Shown: positions 1 to 8,542 of the stretch, piece after piece
How positions within the stretch are numbered: the first letter of the stretch is position 1
How the letters are laid out: the number at the start of each line of letters is the position of its first letter
From: Phycisphaerales bacterium
Lineage (GTDB): Bacteria; Planctomycetota; Phycisphaerae; UBA1845; Fen-1342
DNA length: 64,000 nt
Assembly (NCBI GenBank): GCA_022839625.1
Contig: JALHJL010000022.1
Coordinates: 20,943 to 84,942, forward strand
Direction: 5' to 3'
Program-made: the position numbers and the translations under genes
The notes under the pieces: model-generated
Told to the model about the DNA's origin: nothing
What the model saw: only the letters and a program-made list of their open reading frames with translations
Database searches by the model: none

Positions 1-1
1 C

Positions 2-418
2 GTCTTCCTCCGGCCACGGAGCACGCGACCGGACGGGCACGATACGGCGACGCTCTGCGACGCGTCTGCGCGCCTGGGCGCGACGTTGCTCCTGGTCTAT
101 ACGCCGCGGCAGCTCGGACCCAACTCGGCCCACGTGCTTGGCGTGCTGTACAACACAGAGACCCACGAGCCGCTGGCGACCGTGCGAGCGTCCTCCCGGC
201 TGTTGGACGATGAGGGCGAAGAGGTATCGCCAGGCAGGAAGCGCGGGGACCGCCGGGAAGAAGATGCGTTCTACCAGGTCCAGCGGGAGTTCGAGGATCA
301 CACGCTGGCGTGTCTGCGCGAGCTGATACACCTGGACGCGCCCCAGGCTCCCGAGCAGCACAAGTGGGGCCAGCCATTTATCGAGCGCTGGTGGATCGAG
401 AACCGAAACACTCGCTGA
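2..418 (+). CDS. Hypothetical protein, 3' end only
   Basis: The frame is open from the left edge to a TGA at 416-418, so this is the 3' end of a gene that starts outside the window. The visible ~138 residues are polar, with no membrane segment and no motif I recognise. The C-terminal third is rich in Glu, His and Trp (…HKWGQPFIERWWIE…). About 200 bases without a gene follow. Function unknown; it is kept because the frame runs uninterrupted into the edge and shows normal local composition. Confidence 0.5.
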   Translation, partial: VFLRPRSTRPDGHDTATLCDASARLGATLLLVYTPRQLGPNSAHVLGVLYNTETHEPLATVRASSRLLDDEGEEVSPGRKRGDRREEDAFYQVQREFEDHTLACLRELIHLDAPQAPEQHKWGQPFIERWWIENRNTR

Positions 419-620
419 CTGCCGCGCCGCAGGACCGGTAACACCGCCGCCACAGGCTGTGGGGGTTCATCACATGCCCGCGACCGTCGCGCTGCGCGCG
501 GACCACATCGTACGGACGTTGCCCACCTGTGGTCCCCTTTCCTAACGTCCAGTACACGGTCACGTGCGTCCCGCAACCGCCGCACACTCGTGACCACCGC
601 CGCCGCCAACGAGGTCCGAC

Positions 621-1562
621 GTGCAGCACCAACAGTCCTTGGAGCAAGCCGGCGACCGCCGCGACGACCGGCCAATCGTGGTCCGCGGAGTCGCCAAGCC
701 ACCGGTCCTCAGCCGCCGCACACTGTGCGGGCTATGTGCCTTATGTTTGGTGGCGGTCGTGTATGGGACATTGGGGCCGCTGGGGCTGCGCGGCGGGCAA
801 TGGATCGCCGGCACGGCGACCTGGCGTTGGGTGCCAGCCTGGCAGTCCAGCGATTGGAATGACCTGATTACCAACTTCGCGGTGTACGTTCCGGTCGGCA
901 TCGCGTTCCGGCTCCTGGTGCGGCGGCGCGGGCAGGCGGGCTGGGTGGATCTGGCGCTCGGCCTGGTCCTGTCCGCCGCGCTGAGCTACCTGACGGAGGT
1001 TCTACAGCAGCTCATGCCGGCGCGTTCCTCCAGCTTGACCGACGTGCTGGTCAATTCCGCAGGGGCGCTTGTGGGCTGCGTCTGTGCGGTGTGGGTGCAG
1101 GACGCCTTCCGCCACCTGCATGCGCTGTTCTTCGTCCTGGTGCGGGCCTCCTGGTCCCTTTGGATACCTTTTGTGGCCCTGGCGGGGCTGCTGCTCGTGT
1201 GGCAGTGGACCGCGTTGTTTCCGCGGCAGACGCCCACGGGATCGGCTGCCCAGTGGGTCCCGTTTCACGCCCACTTCAGCGGACCCTTCCCGGCCGCCGT
1301 GGCTGCGGTTATCGGCCGTTTGGCGGGCTACGGCATAGTCACGCTGATCCTCTTGTTTGTGACGCGCGGCAGGGGCGGCGCGGCCGCCCTTCTGCTTCTG
1401 CTGGGGGGTTTGGCGGCAGCGCCGGCGGGCCGTGGAGTCCTCGTCGGCGGCCCGGCGGACGCCACGTCCGTGCTGCTCGCGGTGTGTGCATGGCTTGCGG
1501 CCATGCGCCTGTGGCGGTCGCTCTTCCCACCGCTGCGCGGCGACGTGCGCGTGTCGCCCTGA
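621..1562 (+). CDS. VanZ-like membrane protein
   Basis: A 313-residue multi-pass membrane protein. Residues ~79-97 (WNDLITNFAVYVPVGI) and ~125-143 (TEVLQQLMPARSSSLTDVL) match the two signature stretches of the VanZ-like family (PF04892), in which an N-terminal Asn/Tyr helix is followed by a Glu-Gln and an Asp-Asn helix. The C-terminal half adds further hydrophobic segments beyond the core domain. The GTG start is supported by GAGG six bases upstream. VanZ-like proteins are common beside surface-polysaccharide genes and their molecular role is unknown in most cases; the position just before the glycosyltransferase operon suggests an envelope role. Confidence 0.8.
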   Translation: MQHQQSLEQAGDRRDDRPIVVRGVAKPPVLSRRTLCGLCALCLVAVVYGTLGPLGLRGGQWIAGTATWRWVPAWQSSDWNDLITNFAVYVPVGIAFRLLVRRRGQAGWVDLALGLVLSAALSYLTEVLQQLMPARSSSLTDVLVNSAGALVGCVCAVWVQDAFRHLHALFFVLVRASWSLWIPFVALAGLLLVWQWTALFPRQTPTGSAAQWVPFHAHFSGPFPAAVAAVIGRLAGYGIVTLILLFVTRGRGGAAALLLLLGGLAAAPAGRGVLVGGPADATSVLLAVCAWLAAMRLWRSLFPPLRGDVRVSP

Positions 1563-1761
1563 CCGCGCAATGAAAGGCGTCACGGCTCCCCGCGCAGCCG
1601 TCACTCATTGGCCCATGCCGGTGCCCCGTGCACACGTCGCCAGTGCCCGCCTTTGACTACCGATAAGAGAGACCGGAAGCGTGGGGATGCGCCGGACATC
1701 GCCGCCGCTGCGGGCCGGTGTGCGGTGCACGACGCGGCCGGTGAATCGGCGAATCGCTCTC

Positions 1762-2964
1762 ATGAGAATCGGACTCGACGCGCGTAGCATGACTTCGTCC
1801 CGGCCGCGCGGCACGGGACGCAACCTGTTCGACGCCTACCGGTCCATCCCGGCCCTGCGCCCCGAATGGGAGTTCGTGCTCTATCATCAGCGCCCGCTCG
1901 TCGACCGCGTCCGGCACAGCGACCACGCCCCTTGGCACTACCCCAATGTGACGCTGCGGCAGATCGAAATCCCGGGGGACCGGCTGAATGCATGGTTCCA
2001 GGTACGACTGCCGCTGGCCGCGCGACGGGACCGCATCGACCTGCTGCATTTTCCGGCCAACGCCGTGCCGGCCTGGTGCCCGGTGCCGAGCGTGGTGACC
2101 ATCCACGACCTCATTCCGCTGCAACTGCCCGGGGAGTTGCCGCCCCACCAGACGCGCGCGTTCCGGCGGGGCATCCTGCGCGGCGTGCGGCAGGCCGTGC
2201 ACATCATCGCCGTCTCGGCCGCCACGCGCGACGAGCTGCACCGGGACTTCGGCGTGCCGCCGGAGCGGGTGACGGTGATTCCCTGGGCCCCGGATGCGCG
2301 CCTGCTCGCCGAGCTGCGCCGCGAGTTGACGGCGGAGCAGCGCGCCGGCGTCTGCGCGAAATACGACCTCGACGCCCGCTGGCTCCTCAGCTTCTCCGGC
2401 AGCACGGCGCGCAAGAATGCCCACGGGGTGCTCGCGGGGTTCGCCGCGCTGCGACCGGAGGAACGACGTGGCGTGACCCTGGTGCTCGTGGGTAGTGAGC
2501 CCGCCGCGTGCCGCGAGGCGCTGGCAGCGGAAGCCGCCCGGCTGAACATCGCGGCGAGCACCCGGATCTACGGGTTCCTTCCGCACGAGGACCTGCCGGC
2601 CTTGCTGCGCGGCGCCACCGGCCTGCTCATGCCGAGCCGCTACGAGGGCTTCGGCTTGCCGATCCTGGACGCCTTCGCCTGCGGCGTACCCGTGCTGACC
2701 TCCCTGGTCAGCAGCATGCCGGAGGTTGCGGGCAACGCCGCGGTGTACTGCGTTCCCGAAGACCCGCACAGCATTGCCGCCGGGATTCGGCAGCTCCTGG
2801 AGCCGGCGGTGGCGGCGGAGTTGGTGCGGCGCGGCCGCGCGCGGCTGGCGCGGTTCAGTTGGCGACGTACGGCCGAGGCGATGTGCGGGGTGTACGAGCT
2901 GTGCCTGGCAAAGTCAGGACGGGCGCCCGCTGCGGCGGAGCGCCTGGAGGGCTGTGTGCGATGA
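1762..2964 (+). CDS. GT4 family glycosyltransferase
   Basis: A 400-residue retaining glycosyltransferase of the GT-B fold, expected to add a sugar from a nucleotide donor at the cytoplasmic face. The N-terminus MRIGLDARSM is a typical GT4 beginning, so I start at ATG 1762 rather than the GTG 81 bases upstream. The donor-binding signature is PSRYEGFGLPILDAFACG near residues 290-307, with Asp where the second Glu of E-x7-E is usual. It is the first gene of the long glycan operon, and its stop overlaps the next start (ATGA at 2961). A CCGATAAG motif lies ~100 bases upstream. Donor and acceptor cannot be told from sequence. Confidence 0.88.
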   Translation: MRIGLDARSMTSSRPRGTGRNLFDAYRSIPALRPEWEFVLYHQRPLVDRVRHSDHAPWHYPNVTLRQIEIPGDRLNAWFQVRLPLAARRDRIDLLHFPANAVPAWCPVPSVVTIHDLIPLQLPGELPPHQTRAFRRGILRGVRQAVHIIAVSAATRDELHRDFGVPPERVTVIPWAPDARLLAELRRELTAEQRAGVCAKYDLDARWLLSFSGSTARKNAHGVLAGFAALRPEERRGVTLVLVGSEPAACREALAAEAARLNIAASTRIYGFLPHEDLPALLRGATGLLMPSRYEGFGLPILDAFACGVPVLTSLVSSMPEVAGNAAVYCVPEDPHSIAAGIRQLLEPAVAAELVRRGRARLARFSWRRTAEAMCGVYELCLAKSGRAPAAAERLEGCVR

Positions 2965-4163
2965 ACCTGCCGATGTGGGGCGATCAGGCCGGGCAGTTCC
3001 TCAAGCTGGACTGCCGCAACTACCGCGGGGACCGCCCGTGCGCCGTGGGCGTGCCGGGCGTGTGTCCGACGGATTGTGCGCGGTACAGTCCGATGGAGTA
3101 CCGGATTCTCGTCATCAAGCTGGGGGCGCTGGGCGACGTGATCCGCACAACGGCCCTGTTGCCCGGACTCAAGGATGCGTGGCCGCAGAGCCACATCACC
3201 TGGGTCACACGTCCCAACGGCGCGCGCATGTTGGCCAACCACCCGCTGATCGACCGGCTGCTGCCGCTCGATGCCGAGTCGCTCGTCCACCTGGAACACG
3301 AGCGTTTCGATCTCTGCCTGAGCCTGGACAAGGAGCCCGGGCCCACCGCCCTGGCAATGCGTGTGGACGCGCGCGAGAAGCGCGGGATCGGGCTGAGCGC
3401 CCACGGGACGGTGTACCCGCTCAACGCCGAGTGCGTGCCCTATTTTCAGCTTGGGCTCGACGACGACCTGAAGTTCCAGCGCAATCGGAAGAGCTACCCG
3501 CAGCTCCTCTACGAGGCGATCGGCCTTGAGTATCGCGGACAGCCGTACCGCTTGTACCCGTCCCGCGCCCAGCAGGCCCGCGCGGAGCGACTCTGGCATG
3601 AGCTCGGGGTCGCGCCCGGCGAGGTGGTGGTCGGCTTGAACACCGGTGCCGGCCGCGTCTTCGCCAACAAGAACTGGCCCCCGGAGAAGTTCCTCACGCT
3701 CGCTCAACATGTGATCGCCCGGCACGGCTGGCGCGTGGCGCTCCTGGGTGGCCGCGACGAGCGCGACACGAACGCCGCCATCGCCCAGGCCTGCCCCGGC
3801 GCGCTGGACACGGGCGGCCACCACGCCGAGCTCGAGTTCGCCGCCCTCGTGCGCCGTTGCGACGTGCTGGTGACGGGCGACACGATGGCCATGCACGTGG
3901 CCGTGGCGGGGGACGTGCCCGCCATCGTGCTCTTCGGACCCACCTCGGCCCACGAGATCGATCTGTACGGCCGCGGTGAGAAGATCGTGACCGGTCTTTC
4001 GTGCTCGCCGTGCTACTTCCGGCGCTGCGACATGGCGCCGAACTGCATGGACGACATCGGCGTCGAGCGCGTACTGGCTGCGGTGGAGCGCTGGGTCGCG
4101 AACGGGGCGCGGTTTGCCGGACAAACGGTACGCGAGCGCGGCACGGTCGAGGTGGGGGCATGA
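2961..4163 (+). CDS. GT9 (heptosyltransferase-like) glycosyltransferase
   Basis: A 400-residue inverting GT-B enzyme of the ADP-heptose:LPS heptosyltransferase family. Seen: the N-terminal LVIKLGALGDVIRTTALLP loop (~residues 50-68), the mid-protein LNTGAGRVFANKNWPPEKF stretch, and the donor-site VTGDTMAMHVAVAGDVPAI run near residues 303-321. An N-terminal extension of ~44 residues carries four cysteines (C18, C27, C35, C39) spaced like a metal site. The start overlaps the previous stop as ATGA, and so does its own stop with the next gene, implying translational coupling. The sugar need not be heptose, since planctomycete GT9 members are of mixed specificity. Confidence 0.9.
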   Translation: MNLPMWGDQAGQFLKLDCRNYRGDRPCAVGVPGVCPTDCARYSPMEYRILVIKLGALGDVIRTTALLPGLKDAWPQSHITWVTRPNGARMLANHPLIDRLLPLDAESLVHLEHERFDLCLSLDKEPGPTALAMRVDAREKRGIGLSAHGTVYPLNAECVPYFQLGLDDDLKFQRNRKSYPQLLYEAIGLEYRGQPYRLYPSRAQQARAERLWHELGVAPGEVVVGLNTGAGRVFANKNWPPEKFLTLAQHVIARHGWRVALLGGRDERDTNAAIAQACPGALDTGGHHAELEFAALVRRCDVLVTGDTMAMHVAVAGDVPAIVLFGPTSAHEIDLYGRGEKIVTGLSCSPCYFRRCDMAPNCMDDIGVERVLAAVERWVANGARFAGQTVRERGTVEVGA

Positions 4164-5515
4164 CCAGGCCGACCGCGGCACCCCTGCGCGTCCTGGTCGT
4201 CGCACGGCGCGAACCCTGGCCGCTGACCAGCGGCGGGACGGTGCGCCTGTTCAACTTCCTGAAATCGTTGGCGCGGGACGCGGCGGTCACGCTGGCTTTG
4301 CCGGCCGAGCCGCAGCACGCGCGGCACCTGCCGCACCTGCATCGCGTGGTGAACGCCGGCGCGCCGGCGTACCCGACGGAAGCTCGGCCCGATGGTCGCG
4401 TGCCCTGGATCATCCGCCGTGTGCGCGCGCACTTCGGCTACTCACCGGCCCTGAACACTTGGCTCGCCGCGCACGCGTGCCGTGCGAACTACGATGTTGC
4501 CTTGTTGTACGGTGCCGTGAATGGCCAGTACATCGACGCCGTGCGCGTTCCGGCCGTCTGGGACGCCGTGGACGAACTTGTGCTCTACACCGTGCGCGAC
4601 GCGCGGCGGCGCGGGGTTCGGCCCGTGCTGCGCACGGCCCGCGCGGCGTTGCTCTACGCCCTGTTCGAGCGGCACGTGGCGCTCCGGGCACACGCGGCCG
4701 TCTTCGCTTCCAGCATCGATGCCTCGTACGCGCGGCGCTGGGCGGGCGACGCACGGGTCGAGGCCGTCAGCAACGGCGTGGACTTTGAGTATTTCAGCGG
4801 TCCCACCCAGGCCGCGGAACCGGGTAGCGTCGCATTCGTCGGCTCATTGAGCTTCCCGCCAAACGTGGAGGGAATCGTACACTTTGCGACGCGCATCTGG
4901 CCGCGCCTGCGCGACTGCGGGGCGGGCCGCCGGTTGCTCATCGTGGGCCGGGCGCCGACGGAGGCCGTGCAAAGCCTGGCGCGGCTGCCCGGTGTCACCC
5001 TGCATGCCGACGTGCCGGACGTGCGTCCCTACCTCTCCCGGGCCGCGGTGGTTGTGGTGCCAACGCGCTTGGGCGGCGGCGTGAAAAACAAGGTGCTGGA
5101 AGCATGCGCGATGCGCCGCCCCGTGGTCGCCAGTCCCCGCGCGCTGGCGGGACTCAGCGCTCGTCCGGGCGTGGACGTTCTCTGCGCTGCCAGTGATGCG
5201 GCCTGGGTGCAACGGACGCGCCGCCTGTTGGAGCAACCGGAATTCGCCGCGCGCGTCGCCGAGCGCGGCCAGCACTGGGTGCGCAATGCCCACGATTGGC
5301 CGCGGCTGGCGGCGCACCTGCGCGCCCTTCTCACCGGGGCGGCAGGCGGCCAACACGCTGCGCTGCGGGGGCCGCAAGGCCCGCACCCTGGCACCGTCGT
5401 TGGCTCAGCCACTACCTCGGCGTCCCACCGCGCTCGCCACGCTGCCCGGTTGGAAGGAACTCCATGCACGTTGCGCCCGAATATCCACCGGACGTGCGTA
5501 CCGTCCCCGGCCTGA
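4160..5515 (+). CDS. GT4 glycosyltransferase, EpsH-associated type
   Basis: A 451-residue GT4 enzyme. VAFVGSLSFPPNVEGIVHF and the later GGGVKNKVLEACAMRRPVVA stretch resemble the PEP-CTERM/EpsH-associated sugar transferase family (TIGR03087-like), the same type as the gene at 26790-28103. The N-terminal LVVARREPWPLTSGGTVRL loop is the usual acceptor-side glycine-rich motif. ATG 4160 overlaps the previous stop. The last ~50 residues are low-complexity and overlap the next gene by 52 bases, so the functional domain probably ends near residue 400. Confidence 0.86.
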   Translation: MTRPTAAPLRVLVVARREPWPLTSGGTVRLFNFLKSLARDAAVTLALPAEPQHARHLPHLHRVVNAGAPAYPTEARPDGRVPWIIRRVRAHFGYSPALNTWLAAHACRANYDVALLYGAVNGQYIDAVRVPAVWDAVDELVLYTVRDARRRGVRPVLRTARAALLYALFERHVALRAHAAVFASSIDASYARRWAGDARVEAVSNGVDFEYFSGPTQAAEPGSVAFVGSLSFPPNVEGIVHFATRIWPRLRDCGAGRRLLIVGRAPTEAVQSLARLPGVTLHADVPDVRPYLSRAAVVVVPTRLGGGVKNKVLEACAMRRPVVASPRALAGLSARPGVDVLCAASDAAWVQRTRRLLEQPEFAARVAERGQHWVRNAHDWPRLAAHLRALLTGAAGGQHAALRGPQGPHPGTVVGSATTSASHRARHAARLEGTPCTLRPNIHRTCVPSPA

Positions 5516-7086
5516 GCGGTCCGGCCGCCTGCATCGCGGGGCGCTGGCCCCAGCGGCTGAGTCGTGTGGCGGCCGTTGCGGTCTGGCTGGTAGTCGCGGA
5601 CGTAGTGATTGCCGCCGGAGGTTACCTGGCCGCAAAGAGCGGCTCGTCCGCAGGGGCGACGGCGGCCTACGCGGCCGGTCACGTTCTGGGCGCCGTGCTG
5701 TTGTTGGCCGCGTGGCGTGGCAGACGCCTGGTGCGCCGAGCCCGTGCGCTGTTCACGACGGTCACTTCGCACCTGACGCGGGTCCGTGCCGTACTCCTGT
5801 TCGTGGCCGCCGTAACGCTCCTCCGCCTGGCGTGGGTCCTTCTGGTGCCAACGCAGCCGACCAGCGACCACGCCGTCTATCACGGCCTGGCGGTACGGCT
5901 GGCCGAGACGGGCGTCTATGACACCGAGAAACACCGCGCCTATTGGCCGCCGGGTTATCCCGCGTTTTTGGCCGCGCTGTACGCCGTGTTTGGACCCGCG
6001 GTGCTGATCGGCAAGTTGGGGAACGTGGTTCTGGCCGGCACGGCGGACCTGTTGAGCTGGCGGCTGGTGCGCACCCACGTCGGACCCGGCGCCGCCACCG
6101 CCGCGCTTCTGCTGACTGCCGCCTGGCCCGGCCGCAACCTCCACGTGGACGTGCTCTCCTACGACGAGCTGGTCCTCGTGTTGCTCCTGGCGTCGCTGGT
6201 GCTGCTGCCGGGGCCGGCGGACGTGAGGGGCGGCCGGGGCAGTACTCGGCCGCTACGCTGGCTTGCGGCGGGGCTGGTCCTTGGGCTGGCGTGCCTCGTG
6301 CGGCCGACGCTCGGCGTAACACCGGTTGCCGTCGGTGCCTGGCTGCTCCTGCGTGGCACCTCCTGGCGACGAGCGGCGCTGTGTACGGCGCTGTACGGCG
6401 CGGCGATGCTGGTCCCCATCGTGCCTTGGACCGCCCGCAACTACGCGGTGCTGGGCCGGCTCGTCCCTCTGACCACGAACGCCGGCGGCAACTTCTACAA
6501 CTCGTGGGCTCCCGGCGGCACGGGCGAGTTTCACAAGCCGGCGTGGGAGCACCTGCACGCGGTGACCGGCGGCGACGAGCTGCTGCTTTCGCCCGTCGGA
6601 TTCAGGCTGGGGCTGGCGGCGATCCGTGAGGACCCGCTGCGCGCCGCCTGGCGGGTCGCACAGAAGCAGGTCCACTACCTGGGCTCGGACAACTGGATGT
6701 TGCCCGTCGAGTGCTACACGGCGGCGCTGCGCGGTGACGCCCGCGGCGGCGCCGTCCTCAAGACGGCCCTGCACACGCTGACGAACGGATGGTACCTCTT
6801 GCTTCTTCTGTGGCCCGTCGTGGGACTGCGCGGGCTGGCTCGCCGCTTCGAACAGCGCCCGCTCGCCGGCCTCTGCCTGGGCCTGTTCCTGCTGGGCCTG
6901 ATAATCCATACGGTGTTCGAGGCACAGCCGCGCTACCACCTGATCTACCTGCCGTTCTGGGGCATCATGCTGGCCGTGCTCGGTACTGCCGACACAGCCC
7001 AGCGACGCCGCGTCCCGGCGGTGCAGCATCGGGCCGGCCGCACTCACCACGTCATTTCTCGGTCGCCGCCGGTTGCCTGCCGATAA
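5464..7086 (+). CDS. GT39/ArnT-like membrane glycosyltransferase
   Basis: A 540-residue polytopic membrane protein of the GT-C type (PMT/ArnT-like, PF13231). The first long extracytoplasmic loop contains the typical acidic start (TSDHAVYHGLAVRLAETG) and the RAYWPPGYPAFLAALYAVFG stretch that follows it in this family. A later loop has TTNAGGNFYNSWAPGGTGEF. Such enzymes move a sugar from a polyprenyl-phosphate donor onto a glycan, lipid or protein on the outer face. GGAAGGA sits six bases before ATG 5464, which decides the start even though it lies inside the preceding frame. Substrate unknown. Confidence 0.85.
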   Translation: MHVAPEYPPDVRTVPGLSGPAACIAGRWPQRLSRVAAVAVWLVVADVVIAAGGYLAAKSGSSAGATAAYAAGHVLGAVLLLAAWRGRRLVRRARALFTTVTSHLTRVRAVLLFVAAVTLLRLAWVLLVPTQPTSDHAVYHGLAVRLAETGVYDTEKHRAYWPPGYPAFLAALYAVFGPAVLIGKLGNVVLAGTADLLSWRLVRTHVGPGAATAALLLTAAWPGRNLHVDVLSYDELVLVLLLASLVLLPGPADVRGGRGSTRPLRWLAAGLVLGLACLVRPTLGVTPVAVGAWLLLRGTSWRRAALCTALYGAAMLVPIVPWTARNYAVLGRLVPLTTNAGGNFYNSWAPGGTGEFHKPAWEHLHAVTGGDELLLSPVGFRLGLAAIREDPLRAAWRVAQKQVHYLGSDNWMLPVECYTAALRGDARGGAVLKTALHTLTNGWYLLLLLWPVVGLRGLARRFEQRPLAGLCLGLFLLGLIIHTVFEAQPRYHLIYLPFWGIMLAVLGTADTAQRRRVPAVQHRAGRTHHVISRSPPVACR

Positions 7087-7149
7087 CACCGATGGGGAGC
7101 ACCGGCGTCTCGCAGAGAACGAGCGCAGCCCCCGGGTGCAGGACACCGA

Positions 7150-8526
7150 ATGCCACTCACGGTCATCGCCTTCTGGATCGCTTATGTCGGCGGGACGTGC
7201 GCGGCGCTCTTCCATCCAATCGCCGGGATCACCCTCTACATCCTCGTGTACCATCTGAATCCCGAGACGCAGTGGTGGGGCGACTCCGTGCGGGCACTGG
7301 GCCTGCGCACGTCGTTCACGGTCGCGGTGGCAACCGCCATCGGCATGCTGGTTCGGCAGCGGCCGCTCGAGCGCGGCGCGCGACAGCTCCAGGCCCCCTA
7401 CGTGCTTGCGATCGTGTTCGGGTTGCTGGCGCTCGGCAGCCTGGCATGGGGCGTGGACCTGACCAGCCGCGGCGAATACCTGGCCGAGAAGTTCATCAAG
7501 ACGCTCATCATCATCTTCATTCTGATCCGCTGCGTCCGGACGCCGCTCCACTACCACGCGGTGATCCTCGCGTGGCTGGTGGGCATTGCCTACCTCGGCT
7601 ACGAGGCCACGGGCGGTGCGGGTTTGGTCGAGCGGGGCCGGTTGACGGCGGGGCTGGGGGGGCCAGACTTCAACGACTCCAGCGGTCTGGCGGTGCACAT
7701 GGTCGCTTCCCTGCCGCTCATCGGGGCCATGTTCTTCATGGCGCGGAAGTGGTGGGCCCGGTTCCTCATCCTGATCACCGGCGCGCTGGCAGTGAACACC
7801 ATCGTGGCCACGCGCACGCGCAACGTCGTGGTGGGCCTGGCCGTCATGGTTGTTTCGGGCGTCCTCTCGCTGCCGCGCGGCTACCGCTTGAAGGGGATGG
7901 CCGCGGTGATCGCCGGCGCCTTGCTCTCCACGCGGCTGATCGACCCGGGCTGGTGGCAGCGCATGGAGACCATCCTGGCCTACGAGCAGGACGCCTCCTC
8001 GATGGCGCGCTTCACGTTCTGGAAGGCCGCCTTCCAGATGGCGGCGGACCATCCGTTCGGCATCGGGCTGGGGAACTTCCACCACGTGGTCATGCAGTAC
8101 GTACCTAGCCTGACCGACCTGCGCAGCGCGCACAACACGTACATCGCCTGTCTGGCGGAGCTCGGCTGGCTTGGGCTGGCAGTGTTCCTGCTGATTCTCG
8201 CCATCTCGCTCTGGCGCCTCGGACGACTTCGCCGGGCGGCAAACCAGGGACCGGCCTTCACGGAAATCGAGTTCTACCGCTGGCAAACGCGCTTTCATCT
8301 CGGCTGGCACGCGGTCGCCCTGCGCACGTCGCTCCTCGGCTACCTGGCCTGCGCGGTGTTCACCACGCGCCTGTTTACCGAGGACCTCTGGCTGATGCTG
8401 GGCTTCGCCATGTGCCTCGCGAATGTAGGCAAATACATCGCGGACGAGGAGCCGGCCCCTGAGGCCTTGTATCCGTCACCCGGAGCGGCGATGTCCGCCT
8501 GCTCTCCGTACGCGTCCGCCACCTAG
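7150..8526 (+). CDS. O-antigen ligase/polymerase-like membrane protein
   Basis: A 458-residue polytopic membrane protein of the Wzy_C/O-antigen ligase family. Hallmarks seen are a long outer loop followed by the Arg-containing ATRTRNVVVGLAVMVVSG helix and the SAHNTYIACLAELGWLGLAV stretch near the C-terminus. The N-terminal LFHPIAGITLYILVYHLNPE resembles exosortase-associated O-glycosylation ligases (TIGR03097-like). It would polymerise or transfer polyprenyl-linked glycan on the outer face. It lies 63 bases after the GT39 gene and 16 before another membrane transferase. Ligase and polymerase cannot be separated by sequence alone. Confidence 0.85.
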   Translation: MPLTVIAFWIAYVGGTCAALFHPIAGITLYILVYHLNPETQWWGDSVRALGLRTSFTVAVATAIGMLVRQRPLERGARQLQAPYVLAIVFGLLALGSLAWGVDLTSRGEYLAEKFIKTLIIIFILIRCVRTPLHYHAVILAWLVGIAYLGYEATGGAGLVERGRLTAGLGGPDFNDSSGLAVHMVASLPLIGAMFFMARKWWARFLILITGALAVNTIVATRTRNVVVGLAVMVVSGVLSLPRGYRLKGMAAVIAGALLSTRLIDPGWWQRMETILAYEQDASSMARFTFWKAAFQMAADHPFGIGLGNFHHVVMQYVPSLTDLRSAHNTYIACLAELGWLGLAVFLLILAISLWRLGRLRRAANQGPAFTEIEFYRWQTRFHLGWHAVALRTSLLGYLACAVFTTRLFTEDLWLMLGFAMCLANVGKYIADEEPAPEALYPSPGAAMSACSPYASAT

Positions 8527-8542
8527 GCCGACGGAGCAACCC

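Noticed and set aside
1681..1761. Upstream GTG start for the first GT4
   Set aside because: The added 27 residues are basic and unlike the family. MRIGLDARS at 1762 is the usual N-terminus.
2640..4205. A 521-codon - strand frame opposite the GT9 gene
   Set aside because: A shadow of the third-codon-position GC bias; no recognisable content.
6253..8310. A 685-codon - strand frame opposite the GT39 and O-antigen ligase genes
   Set aside because: Low-complexity, no motif, and it spans two well-supported + strand genes and their gap.
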